Assembly (NCBI GenBank): GCA_041690355.1
Contig: JAWLHK010000008.1
Span: forward strand, 1 to 64,000
DNA length: 64,000 nt
Reading direction: 5' to 3'
Source: JAWLHK01 sp041690355 [NCBI: bacterium]
GTDB taxonomy: Bacteria > J088 > JAWLBW01
Part shown: piece by piece, positions 39,927 through 47,281 of the stretch
How positions within the stretch are numbered: the stretch's first letter is position 1
Layout of the letters: each line of letters begins with the position of its first letter
Program-made: the position numbers and the translations under genes
Notes under the pieces: generated by a model
What the model was told of the DNA's origin: nothing
Databases searched by the model: none
What the model saw: the letters and a program-made list of their open reading frames with translations, nothing else

Positions 39927-40114
39927 GTGATCCTCCAACGAGTGAGGTTACGATGAGTGCGAACGCCGGTTTACCCTGCGCTCACACTTCCACCGTAGCA
40001 TTGCTCAACCGGAGGCAAGTCTCCGGGCGGTGACGAAGACCCCGGGGGGGTTGACAACCTGGAGCACGGCCCGCAAGGAAAACGCGGGGCGGGGGGAGCC
40101 GTCCGGAGCGGACT

Positions 40115-42187
40115 TCAGGCGTAGGGAAGGCTGAGGGTGAAGGTCGAACCGCTGCCGACTTCGCTCTCGACCACGAGGCGGCCGCCATGGGCCTCGGCAA
40201 GACTGCGGGCGATGTACAGCCCGAGCCCGAGGCCCGAGATGCGCTCGAGATCGGGCGAGCGAAAGAATTTCTCGAAGATCCGCTCCCGGTGTTCGGGTTC
40301 GATGCCGGGCCCATGGTCGCGCACGCTCACCTGATAGAAGCGCTCCCCCGCCCGGCCTTCCAGATCGATCGGAAGTCCGCCGCCGTACTTGCCCGCGTTC
40401 GTAATGAGATTCGTAAGGATCCGATCGAGCGCCTGCGGGTCGGCCGTCATGTCGCGCTCGTCGGCGCGAACCAGCCGCAGGCTCACCCGGCCGCCGAATC
40501 GCGCCGGCAGTTCGCGCAGCAGATCGGCGATGGCCACGCGCTCGCGCTGCAGCGTGATGCGGGCACCGTCGAACCGGCTGGCACCCAGCAGGTTGTCGAC
40601 CTGGCCTGTCAGCCGCGCGACTGCCTGGCGGGCTGCGTCGAGGGCGGCGCTCACCGATTCCGCCGTCGAACCCGGCCGCAGAAGGGCGCGTTCGGCCAGG
40701 TCGAGCTGCAGCTGTACGGTCGTGATCGGCGTCTTCAGTTCGTGGGAGGCGACGGCAATGAACTCTTCGCGCAGGCGCACGGTCTCCTGCACTTCGGCGA
40801 GCAGCCGCGCGTTCTGGAGGATGACCGCCGCGCGATCGCAGACGTCCTGGAGCAGCGTCAGATCTTCGCGATCGAAAACCCATCCCTCGGCGGTGCGCAC
40901 CACGGTGACGACCCCGCGGGCGCCGTCGGCCGTCTGCAGGGGCACGGCCAGCAGGCCGCGCACCCGGACGCCTTCTCCGGAATCGCTCGGATCCGAGGGG
41001 ATTCGAAAGGCCTCTTTCTCGGTGAGCGCCGGGAGAAACACCGCTTCGCCGCCGTTCAGCACGCGGGCAATCGGCTCCAGGCTGGCCCCGTGGGCCGGCG
41101 CCTCGGCCTCCATCCGCTCCAGAAGCGCGGCGACTTCGGGCCGGCTGTGCGCGATCGCGACGGAATGCAGAATTCCCCCCTCGCCGGGAATGCGCACGCA
41201 GCACCCGTCGCCCAACCCGTGGGCCAGATGCTCGGCCAGAAGGCGGTAGATGCGGGACGGATCCCCCTCATGCCGCGAAAACGCATCCGAAATCTGCACG
41301 AGAACTTCGAGCCGCCGGGTTGCCCGTGCCTCTCTCTGTTGCAGCCGGCCGCGATCGAGGGCCTGGCCGATCTGGAGGCTTACGAGCGTGAGAAACTGAC
41401 GGACCGAGTCGTCGAGCGGCCCATGCCCGGGCAGCGACAGCACAAGGCAGCCGAGGACCCGCTCACCGGCGAGCAGCGGATACCAGCCGAGTGCCGTATC
41501 CACGGCGATGGGCGGCAGGTGGGGAAAACGTTCGCCCCACGCGCCGGCGTCGTCGACCCAGACCGGCTGACGGCCTTCGACGCACATCCAGGCCGGCAGC
41601 GACGGGTCGTGCGCTACCTCGCGCCAGGGGAGCATGGCGCTGTCGGGCACGCCGACGAAGTCGAGCAGGGTAAGAGCCTGCCCGCTCTCGTCGAGCCCGA
41701 AGAGGATGACCGAACCGGCCTGCACCGCGTAGCGGATCTCGGCGAGAACCTTGTGTGCCGCGTCGCCTGGGTTTCCGGAAGCCGCAAATGCTCCGGATAT
41801 CCCGGAGAGGGCCGCATTGAAAGCCTCCTGCCGCACGAGCTGGGTGACGTCGTTGACGAGCAGAAAAATGCCGGCCACGTCTTCCTGCGGACGGTGGGGG
41901 ACCCACGTTGCATTGATCCACCGCAGGCCCGCGCCGTCGTAAAACACCCGCGACTGGTGGTTGACGAACTCTCCGGCGAGGGCCCGCTGCAGGTAGGGGA
42001 GCAGTTGCCGGTAGGCTTCGTCGCCCACGACACTGCGCAGGTCGCTGTCGATGAACTCGCCGTGCGGGCGTCGGAACCAGGTTTCGTGCGCCCGGTTGAC
42101 GAAATGAAACCGTTCTTCGGCGTCGAGATAGGCGATGAGCGACGGCAGTTCGTCGGCAATCGCATTGAGGCTTTCCAGTGCGCGCAC
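40115..42187 (-). CDS. PAS-GAF-GAF sensor histidine kinase
   Basis: A 690-residue cytoplasmic kinase: PAS (~1-115, ADELPSLIAYLDAEERFHFV), GAF (~130-275), GAF (~290-450), HisKA (phospho-His in AVASHELKTPITTVQLQLDL) and HATPase (NLITNAGKYGGG, DHGPGIEPEHRE, GLGLGLYIARSL). No TM segment, so it senses an intracellular or diffusible signal. GTG 42187 is chosen because CAGGAGGGG lies directly upstream; the longer frame begins with TTG and lacks SD. It follows pdxH by 72 bp and lies upstream of the mini-genes on the same strand; no regulator is adjacent. Confidence 0.88.
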   Translation of the reverse strand: MRALESLNAIADELPSLIAYLDAEERFHFVNRAHETWFRRPHGEFIDSDLRSVVGDEAYRQLLPYLQRALAGEFVNHQSRVFYDGAGLRWINATWVPHRPQEDVAGIFLLVNDVTQLVRQEAFNAALSGISGAFAASGNPGDAAHKVLAEIRYAVQAGSVILFGLDESGQALTLLDFVGVPDSAMLPWREVAHDPSLPAWMCVEGRQPVWVDDAGAWGERFPHLPPIAVDTALGWYPLLAGERVLGCLVLSLPGHGPLDDSVRQFLTLVSLQIGQALDRGRLQQREARATRRLEVLVQISDAFSRHEGDPSRIYRLLAEHLAHGLGDGCCVRIPGEGGILHSVAIAHSRPEVAALLERMEAEAPAHGASLEPIARVLNGGEAVFLPALTEKEAFRIPSDPSDSGEGVRVRGLLAVPLQTADGARGVVTVVRTAEGWVFDREDLTLLQDVCDRAAVILQNARLLAEVQETVRLREEFIAVASHELKTPITTVQLQLDLAERALLRPGSTAESVSAALDAARQAVARLTGQVDNLLGASRFDGARITLQRERVAIADLLRELPARFGGRVSLRLVRADERDMTADPQALDRILTNLITNAGKYGGGLPIDLEGRAGERFYQVSVRDHGPGIEPEHRERIFEKFFRSPDLERISGLGLGLYIARSLAEAHGGRLVVESEVGSGSTFTLSLPYA

Positions 42188-42259
42188 AGGCCCCTCCTGG
42201 CTTGCGAGCAGGAACTCGACGGCGGCGCAACCCGTTCGTGCCGCCGGCAACGCTTTCGG

Positions 42260-42862
42260 TCAGGGGGCGAGCCGCTCCCTCTGCCAGTGCCCTTCAGGCG
42301 ACTTCCGGTACAGGAATCGATCGTGCAGGCGCCCCTCGCCGCGCTGCCAGAACTCGAGGGCGGCCGGCCGCACCAGGTATCCGCCCCAATGCGGCGGACG
42401 GGGAACTTCGCTGCCCGCGAAACGCGCTTCCTGTTCCGCATACGTCTTCAGCAGGAACGCGCGGTCGGGGATGGTTCGGCTCTGCGGCGAGGTCCACGCC
42501 CCGATCTGGCTCATGCGCGGCCGCGTGCGGAAGTAGGCGTCGGAGGTCTCGGCCGCGACCTTCTCGGCGATCCCGCGGATGCGCACCTGGCGGTCGGTCT
42601 TGGGCCAGAAGAAATTCAGGGCCACGCGCGGATTTTCGGCCAGGGCGCGCCCCTTGTCGCTCTCATAATTCGTGTAGAAGCTGAACCCGTCGGCGGTCAC
42701 GTCCTTGAGCAGCACGACGCGCGACGAAGGTTGGCCCTCGGCATCGGCGGTGGCGAGGATCATGGCCTCGGGCTCTTCCATCCCCGTCGCCTGCGCGTCG
42801 GCGAACCAGAGCCGGAACTGTTCGATGGGATCCGCGAGCATGAGTGTGGGATCGAGCGACAT
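42260..42862 (-). CDS. pdxH: pyridoxamine 5'-phosphate oxidase
   Basis: A 200-residue FMN enzyme that makes pyridoxal 5'-phosphate from PNP/PMP. The split-barrel FMN site is clear (PSSRVVLLKDVTADGFSFYT, NYESDKGRALAENPRVALNF), with the C-terminal PNPOx signature PPHWGGYLVRPAALEFWQ and RLHDRF. Full length for the family. It is transcribed toward the kinase gene. Confidence 0.95.
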   Translation of the reverse strand: MSLDPTLMLADPIEQFRLWFADAQATGMEEPEAMILATADAEGQPSSRVVLLKDVTADGFSFYTNYESDKGRALAENPRVALNFFWPKTDRQVRIRGIAEKVAAETSDAYFRTRPRMSQIGAWTSPQSRTIPDRAFLLKTYAEQEARFAGSEVPRPPHWGGYLVRPAALEFWQRGEGRLHDRFLYRKSPEGHWQRERLAP

Positions 42863-42867
42863 ACTTG

Positions 42868-43055
42868 AAGTGACGAGTGACGAGAATTTACGATTTACGA
42901 TTGACGATTTGAGGAAAGTGACGAGTTACAAGTGACGAGTGACGAGTTTTCCGGCAAGGACCTGGGCGTCCTTGTTCTTGCCGGTCAGCGCTTGGCGCTC
43001 GGCGCTCAGCGCTCGGTCCTGCCTCTCAGGAATCAAGAATCAGGAATCCGGAATT
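42868..43055. repeat. composite heptamer mosaic (A-B-A-core-C-E)
   Basis: In ~190 bp: GTGACGA (42870-42884), TTTACGA/GATTGAC (42886-42911), GTGACGA/GTTACAA (42917-42949), the core CCGGCAAGGACC...TCCTTGttcTTGCCGG (42951-42978), GGCGCTT/CGGCGCTC (42985-43017) and AGGAATC (43027-43053). It is the most complete example of the composite layout. Confidence 0.85.
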
Positions 43056-43137
43056 CATTGTATGCGTTTGCGCAACAGGCGGCCAGCCGACCGGCCTCGT
43101 ACAGATGCTGTCTGATTGCCGCCGTAGACTGGGGGGC

Positions 43138-43515
43138 ATGAAGCTGGATGGCAGGCTGACCACCGGACGGGCCGGCGAAGAATTCGGCGCCTGGCTTCTC
43201 GAAGGGGCCGGCTACCGGATCCTGGAGAGGAACTGGCGCACACGGTACGGAGAGATCGACATCATCGCACTCCACCCGGATGGCACGCTGTGTATTGTGG
43301 AAGTTCGCACCACGACAACCGGCGAAGGGACGGCCTTCGGGAGTCTCCATCGGCGCAAGCGCTCCCGCCTGGCGCGCCAGGCGCTCGTCTTTCTGAGTGA
43401 ACGCAACTGGCAAGGCCCGGCGCGAATTGACTTTCTCGCTCACGAGGTGCACGACGGATTCTGGGTGACCCTCCACTGTGAGAACGCATTCGGACTGGGT
43501 GGACGGATGTGTTGA
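43138..43515 (+). CDS. yraN: YraN/UPF0102 family nuclease-like protein
   Basis: A 125-residue restriction-endonuclease-fold protein: GRAGEEFGAWLLEGAGYRIL, ERNWRTRYGEIDIIALHPD, then LCIVEVRTTT, giving the E...D...E-x-K-like active site (GEID, VEV). The Lys normally after VEV is Arg here. TAGACT ends 7 nt before ATG 43138. Family members usually neighbour recombination genes. Confidence 0.85.
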   Translation: MKLDGRLTTGRAGEEFGAWLLEGAGYRILERNWRTRYGEIDIIALHPDGTLCIVEVRTTTTGEGTAFGSLHRRKRSRLARQALVFLSERNWQGPARIDFLAHEVHDGFWVTLHCENAFGLGGRMC

Positions 43516-43518
43516 AGA

Positions 43519-43735
43519 CTACGCTTCAAAATCCGTCAAAGGAGCTTCGAAGTCGGGCGCCACGGTGAATTGCCCCTTGGCAGATCCTCTCGTCCGCTTC
43601 CCAGGTTCCCGAGCAGGGACGATGCGGGCTACGGGAGTCGTTCCGTGACAAATAACCACATCCTCGCCGGCCAGGGCTCTCTCAATGATCTCCAATAATC
43701 GAAGACTGGGCGTCGCGAAGTTCGTAGGTTGCCAT
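43519..43735 (-). pseudogene. frameshifted Phd-family antitoxin
   Basis: ATG 43735 reads MATYELRDAQS and then stops. From about 43706, one frame over, the sequence continues as LRLLEIIERALAGEDVVICH, GTTPVARIVPAR, GSAKGQFTVAPDFEAPLTDF, stopping at 43519-43521. This is the normal body and tail of a Phd antitoxin (typical tail GSAKGQFTVPDDFDAPLP). A one-base indel broke it. No toxin follows; yraN occupies the space. It sits next to tRNA-Ser(GGA). Confidence 0.75.
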
Positions 43736-43837
43736 CTGCAGACCGATCATACGGCTTTATGGACAGTCTTCTTGCGCAACCAACGGCTCAACCCAGCCCG
43801 TGCGTCTACGAGCTGGACGCCGGAGCCCGGCAGGGGC

Positions 43838-43843
43838 TATAAT
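43838..43843 (+). promoter_or_regulatory. -10 element of tRNA-Ser(GGA)
   Basis: TATAAT lies 37 bp upstream of the mature tRNA. The -35 region is weak (CTGGAC, 19-bp spacer). Confidence 0.5.
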
Positions 43844-43880
43844 CATACGTTTGTACTGCCGTTTGACGCAGCCGAGTTTG

Positions 43881-43970
43881 GGAGAGGTGGCCGAGCGGCT
43901 GAAGGCACGCGACTGGAAATCGCGTAAACCTTAACGGGTTTCGAGGGTTCGAATCCCTCCCTCTCCGCCA
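43881..43970 (+). tRNA. tRNA-Ser (anticodon GGA)
   Basis: A 90-nt tRNA with encoded CCA. The acceptor GGAGAGG pairs with CCTCTCC, the anticodon stem CGCGA/TCGCG has loop CTGGAAA (GGA), a long variable arm is present (TAAACCTTAACGGGTTTC), and the T arm is GAGGG-TTCGAAT-CCCTC. Confidence 0.97.
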
Positions 43971-43977
43971 ATTCAAG

Positions 43978-44072
43978 TTACGAGTGACGAGTTACGAGTG
44001 ACGAGTATTCGGCAAGGGCGTGGGTATCCTGGGCCCTTGTCGGCTCGGCGCTCAGTGCTTGGCGCTTTTCGC
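43978..44072. repeat. composite heptamer mosaic (A-core-C)
   Basis: GTGACGA/GTTACGA units (43978-44007), then CGGCAAGGGC...GGCCCTTGtCGG (about 44012-44036), then GGCGCTC/AGTGCTT/GGCGCTT (44037-44072), between the tRNA and the SRP RNA gene. Confidence 0.8.
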
Positions 44073-44097
44073 TCGTGCCACGGCCGCGGCTGGCGAT

Positions 44098-44199
44098 GGT
44101 GACCAGGTCCCGCGCGATGTACGGTCTGTGAACCCCGTCAGGCCCGGAAGGGAGCAGCGGTAACGGTTCCGGCATGCGCCGCGGTCAAGCCTGGTCACC
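44098..44199 (+). ncRNA. ffs: signal recognition particle RNA (4.5S type)
   Basis: A ~102-nt RNA closed by GGTGACCAGG/CCTGGTCACC, with the diagnostic Ffh-binding tetraloop region GTCAGGCCCGGAAGGGAGCA. It binds Ffh to target membrane proteins. The order ffs-dnaX-ybaB-recR is a well-known conserved arrangement. Confidence 0.95.
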
Positions 44200-44291
44200 T
44201 TCTCCATCCGTGGCGCCCGCCTGCCGGTTGCCCTCTGCCATCGGCGCTGCGAGGCGAATTCTGATACGCTTTAGAATTCCGCGGCTCGACC

Positions 44292-46070
44292 ATGGCTTAC
44301 CTCGTACTCGCTCGCAAATACCGCCCGCAGACCCTCGAAGACGTCCTGGGCCAGGACCACGTCACGACCACCCTGCGCAACGCGATCGCCGGCGATCGGG
44401 TCGCCCACGCCTACCTGTTCACGGGGGCGCGCGGCGTCGGCAAGACCAGCTCGGCGCGCATTCTCGCCAAGGCGCTCAACTGTGTGTCGGGGCCCACGAT
44501 CACCCCGTGCAACACCTGCGAGAACTGCCGCGAGATCACCGACGGCAACAGCCTCGACGTCTTCGAGATCGACGCCGCCAGCAATACAGGCGTCGATCAC
44601 GTGCGCGACCTGCAGGACGGCCTGCGCTACATGCCGGGCAAGAGCCGCTTCAAGATCTACATCATTGACGAAGTGCACATGCTCTCGACGGCGGCCTTCA
44701 ACGCGCTGCTCAAGACGCTCGAGGAACCGCCCCCGCACGTGCGCTTCATCTTCGCGACGACCGAACCGCACAAGATTCCGGTCACGATTCTCTCGCGCTG
44801 CCAGCGCTTCGACTTCAAGCGCCTGTCCCGTGCCCGCATCGTCGAGCGTCTGCGTCATATCCTCGACACCGAGGGCGTAACGTACGACGCCGCTGCTCTC
44901 CAGGTGCTCGCCCGCGAAGCCGAGGGGTCCATGCGCGACGCCCTGAGCCTCACCGATCAGGCGCTCAGCTTCGGCGGCGGAACGCTTGATGAACAGACGG
45001 TCACGAACGCGCTCGGCATCGTCGACCGCGCCATTCTGAACGACGCGGTGCGCGGCATCCTGCAAGGGGACGCGCAGCAGCTGCTCGAGATCGTCGAGAA
45101 GATCTACGATTACGGCTACGACGTGCGCCAGTTCACGCGGAATCTGCTGGAGCATTTCCGCCACTTGCTGGTGGTCAAGGTCGCGCAGGAGCCGGGGCGC
45201 GTCGTCGACCTGCCCGCCGAAGACATTGCCGAACTGCAGGCCCAGGCCGAAGGGCAGGGTTCAGACCGGCTGCACCGGCTCTTCGGCGGCCTGCTCAAGC
45301 TCGGCGACGACGTGGGCCGCAGCGCCCATCCGCGCATGGTGCTCGAGGTGGGCCTGATTCGCCTGGCGACGCTGGGACCCCTCAAGCCGGTCGAAGAGCT
45401 GCTGGGGGCCCTGCGCGACATGGCCGGGCGCCGGCCGCCGATCGCCGGCGGCACGGGCGGCTATGTCCCGGCGGCCGCCGCGTCTCCCCTGCCCCCGCCG
45501 CCGCCCCCCTCGTTTCCCGTGGCCGCGGCCCCGCAGGTGCGCCCGCCGGCCCCCCCGCCGCCGGCGCCCCCCCCACGTGGAGAGCCCGAGGCTCAGCGCG
45601 CGGCCGAGCCCGCCGCGCTTCCGCCCACGACCGGTTCGGGAGAAGACTTCGGCGCGTGGCTGCACCGGGCGAACTCAAAGCTGGCGGCGCAGCTGCGCTC
45701 GGCCGAGTTCCGCGTCGAAGGGCACGTGCTGCGCATCCGCCTGCCCAAGGAGCAGGGCTTCGTCATGACGCTGCTCCAGAGCACCCAGCGCGGCGAGCTC
45801 GAAGCGGCCGTGCGGGGCTTTCTCGGCAGCGCGGGCACGGCGGCCATCGAGCTGATCGATCGCGACGCGGCTCCGCGGGCGCAGGCGGCCCCTGCCGCGC
45901 CCCCCCCGCGGGCGCGCCGGGGCGAGAGTGAAGCCGAGCGCAACCGGAAGCGCGAAGCGGTCGACCACCCAGCCGTGCAGCAGATCTTGAAGGTTTTCGA
46001 AGGGAGTTCCATCATGGATGTGCAGCTCCTGGCCGAGCCGGTCGCTCCGGTCGACGAAGACATACACTGA
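44292..46070 (+). CDS. dnaX: DNA polymerase III subunit gamma/tau
   Basis: A 592-residue clamp-loader ATPase. Walker A GARGVGKTS (45-53), the zinc Cys set CVSGPTITPCNTCENC, Walker B IIDEVHMLS, and sensor-1/SRC (ILSRCQRFDF). Residues ~385-440 are a Pro/Ala linker. The C-terminal domain (FGAWLHRANSKLAAQL...) would contact the polymerase. I see no A-rich slippery site for a gamma frameshift product. TAGAAT lies 14 nt before ATG. Confidence 0.95.
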   Translation: MAYLVLARKYRPQTLEDVLGQDHVTTTLRNAIAGDRVAHAYLFTGARGVGKTSSARILAKALNCVSGPTITPCNTCENCREITDGNSLDVFEIDAASNTGVDHVRDLQDGLRYMPGKSRFKIYIIDEVHMLSTAAFNALLKTLEEPPPHVRFIFATTEPHKIPVTILSRCQRFDFKRLSRARIVERLRHILDTEGVTYDAAALQVLAREAEGSMRDALSLTDQALSFGGGTLDEQTVTNALGIVDRAILNDAVRGILQGDAQQLLEIVEKIYDYGYDVRQFTRNLLEHFRHLLVVKVAQEPGRVVDLPAEDIAELQAQAEGQGSDRLHRLFGGLLKLGDDVGRSAHPRMVLEVGLIRLATLGPLKPVEELLGALRDMAGRRPPIAGGTGGYVPAAAASPLPPPPPPSFPVAAAPQVRPPAPPPPAPPPRGEPEAQRAAEPAALPPTTGSGEDFGAWLHRANSKLAAQLRSAEFRVEGHVLRIRLPKEQGFVMTLLQSTQRGELEAAVRGFLGSAGTAAIELIDRDAAPRAQAAPAAPPPRARRGESEAERNRKREAVDHPAVQQILKVFEGSSIMDVQLLAEPVAPVDEDIH

Positions 46071-46125
46071 ATGGCGCCCTGCGAACGACGCAGCGGCGCG
46101 ACCCATTACGCGAAAGGATGACGGT

Positions 46126-46473
46126 ATGGCACGCGGAGGATTTCCCGGGGGCGGCGGTTTCAACCCCCAGCAGCTGATGCGTCAGGTTCAGAAGATGCAG
46201 CAGGAGATGGAGAAGGCCCAGGAAGCGCTCAAGCAGCGCGAGGTCGAGGCTTCGTCGGGTGGCGGCATGGTCACGGTCGTCTTCAACGGCGCGCAGGAGC
46301 TGCTGCGCATGAAGATCGAGAAGGAAGTGCTCGAAGGGGGCGACCAGGAGATGCTGCAGGACCTCATCGTGGCGGCTGTCAACGAAGGCATCAAGAAGAG
46401 CAAGGATCTGCAGCAGCAGGAGCTGGGCAAGATCGCCGGCCCGGGCATGGGCGGCATGGGCGGCCTGTTCTGA
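46126..46473 (+). CDS. ybaB: YbaB/EbfC nucleoid-associated protein
   Basis: A 115-residue protein of the YbaB family, a dimeric DNA-binding 'tweezer': LMRQVQKMQQEMEKAQEALK, VEASSGGGMVTVVFNGAQEL, IVAAVNEGIKKSKDL. Gly-rich tails (GGFPGGGGF, GMGGMGGLF) lie at both ends. GAAAGG precedes ATG 46126. It is co-transcribed with dnaX; a B-type heptamer array begins at its stop. Confidence 0.93.
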   Translation: MARGGFPGGGGFNPQQLMRQVQKMQQEMEKAQEALKQREVEASSGGGMVTVVFNGAQELLRMKIEKEVLEGGDQEMLQDLIVAAVNEGIKKSKDLQQQELGKIAGPGMGGMGGLF

Positions 46474-46597
46474 ATTGACGATTGACAATTGACGATTGAC
46501 GATTTTTTCGTACACTCGTCAATCTGTCTTCGTCCCTTTTTTTTGTACTCCGTCCTTGCCGAAAATTGTTAATCGTAAATCGTAAATCGTAAATTTG
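46472..46597. repeat. inverted pair of GATTGAC-type arrays reaching the recR start
   Basis: AATTGACGATTGACAATTGA and on (46472-46506) starts within the ybaB stop. The reverse-complement version (TTAATCGTAAATCGTAAATC, 46568-46597) runs into the recR start codon. Between them lie T-runs and CCGTCCTTGCCGAAAA, the reversed GGCAAGG core. The pair could form a hairpin with a ~60-nt loop. Confidence 0.8.
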
Positions 46598-47185
46598 TCC
46601 GACCCGATCCAGAATCTCATTCATGAGCTGACGCGGTTGCCGTCGGTGGGCGAGAAGACCGCCACGCGGCTCGCGTTTCACCTGCTCAAGACGCCGACCG
46701 AGACGGCCCTCGCGCTTTCGCGCGCCATCGCCGAGGTCAAGGAGAAGGTGCGCCTGTGCAACCGCTGCTTCCACCTGACGAGCGGCGAGGAGTGCAACCT
46801 CTGCATCGATCCGCGGCGCGAGGGAGATCGGATCTGCGTCGTCGAAGAGCCGCTCGATCTGCTCGCCATCGAGAAGTCGCGCATCTACCGCGGCCGCTAC
46901 CACGTGCTGCACGGCGTGCTCAGTCCGATTGACGGGGTCGGCCCCGATCAGCTGCGCATCGAGCCGCTGCTGGCCCGCATTCCCGCCGAGCAGGTGCGCG
47001 AGGTCATCCTCGCGACCAATCCGTCGGTGGAAGGGGAGGCGACGGCCATCTATCTGGCCAAGCTGCTCAAGCCGATGGGCGTGCGCATCAGCCGTATCGC
47101 CCACGGCATTCCCATGGGCGGCGAACTCGAATACACCGACGAGCTGACCATCGGCCGCGCCCTCACCGACCGGCGTGAAATGTGA
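46595..47185 (+). CDS. recR: recombination mediator RecR
   Basis: A 196-residue RecR: helix-hairpin-helix (LTRLPSVGEKTATRLAFHLL), a Cys4 zinc finger (CNRCFHLTSGEECNLC), and a Toprim domain (ICVVEEPLDLLAIEKS, LATNPSVEGEATAIYLAKLL). It acts in the RecFOR gap-repair pathway. The start is TTG 46595, inside the last repeat unit (CGTAAATTTG), with no SD. The TGA stop (47183) is also the first base of a GTGACGA-type array, so the repeats bracket the gene exactly. Confidence 0.93.
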   Translation: MSDPIQNLIHELTRLPSVGEKTATRLAFHLLKTPTETALALSRAIAEVKEKVRLCNRCFHLTSGEECNLCIDPRREGDRICVVEEPLDLLAIEKSRIYRGRYHVLHGVLSPIDGVGPDQLRIEPLLARIPAEQVREVILATNPSVEGEATAIYLAKLLKPMGVRISRIAHGIPMGGELEYTDELTIGRALTDRREM

Positions 47186-47281
47186 CGAGTTACGAGTGAC
47201 GAGTGACGAGTTTCCGGCAAGGGCGTGGGCATCCTAGTCCTTGCCGGTCAGCGCTCAGTGCTTAGCGCTTGGCGCTTGGCC
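47181..47281. repeat. composite heptamer mosaic (A-core-C)
   Basis: GTGACGA/GTTACGA from the recR stop (47181-47212), then TTCCGGCAAGGGCGTGGGCA and TCCTAGTCCTTGCCGG (47213-47243), then GCGCTCA/GTGCTTA/GCGCTTG units to 47280, abutting the stop of the DnaQ-WYL gene. Confidence 0.85.

Noticed and set aside
40187-42868. 893-codon plus-strand open frame
   Set aside because: Antisense shadow of the PAS/GAF histidine kinase and pdxH; composition is that of a complementary high-GC frame.
42917-43053. Repeat arrays considered as CRISPR
   Set aside because: Units are 7 bp and contiguous, with no unique spacers of 25-40 bp and no cas genes.
43736-43880. tRNA-Ser(GGA) locus as an integrated-element attachment site
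   Set aside because: The broken Phd gene is adjacent, but no integrase and no repeated tRNA 3' end were found within the window.
45900-46010. Programmed frameshift in dnaX for a gamma product
   Set aside because: No A-AAA-AAG or comparable slippery run with a following hairpin; a single long product is expected.
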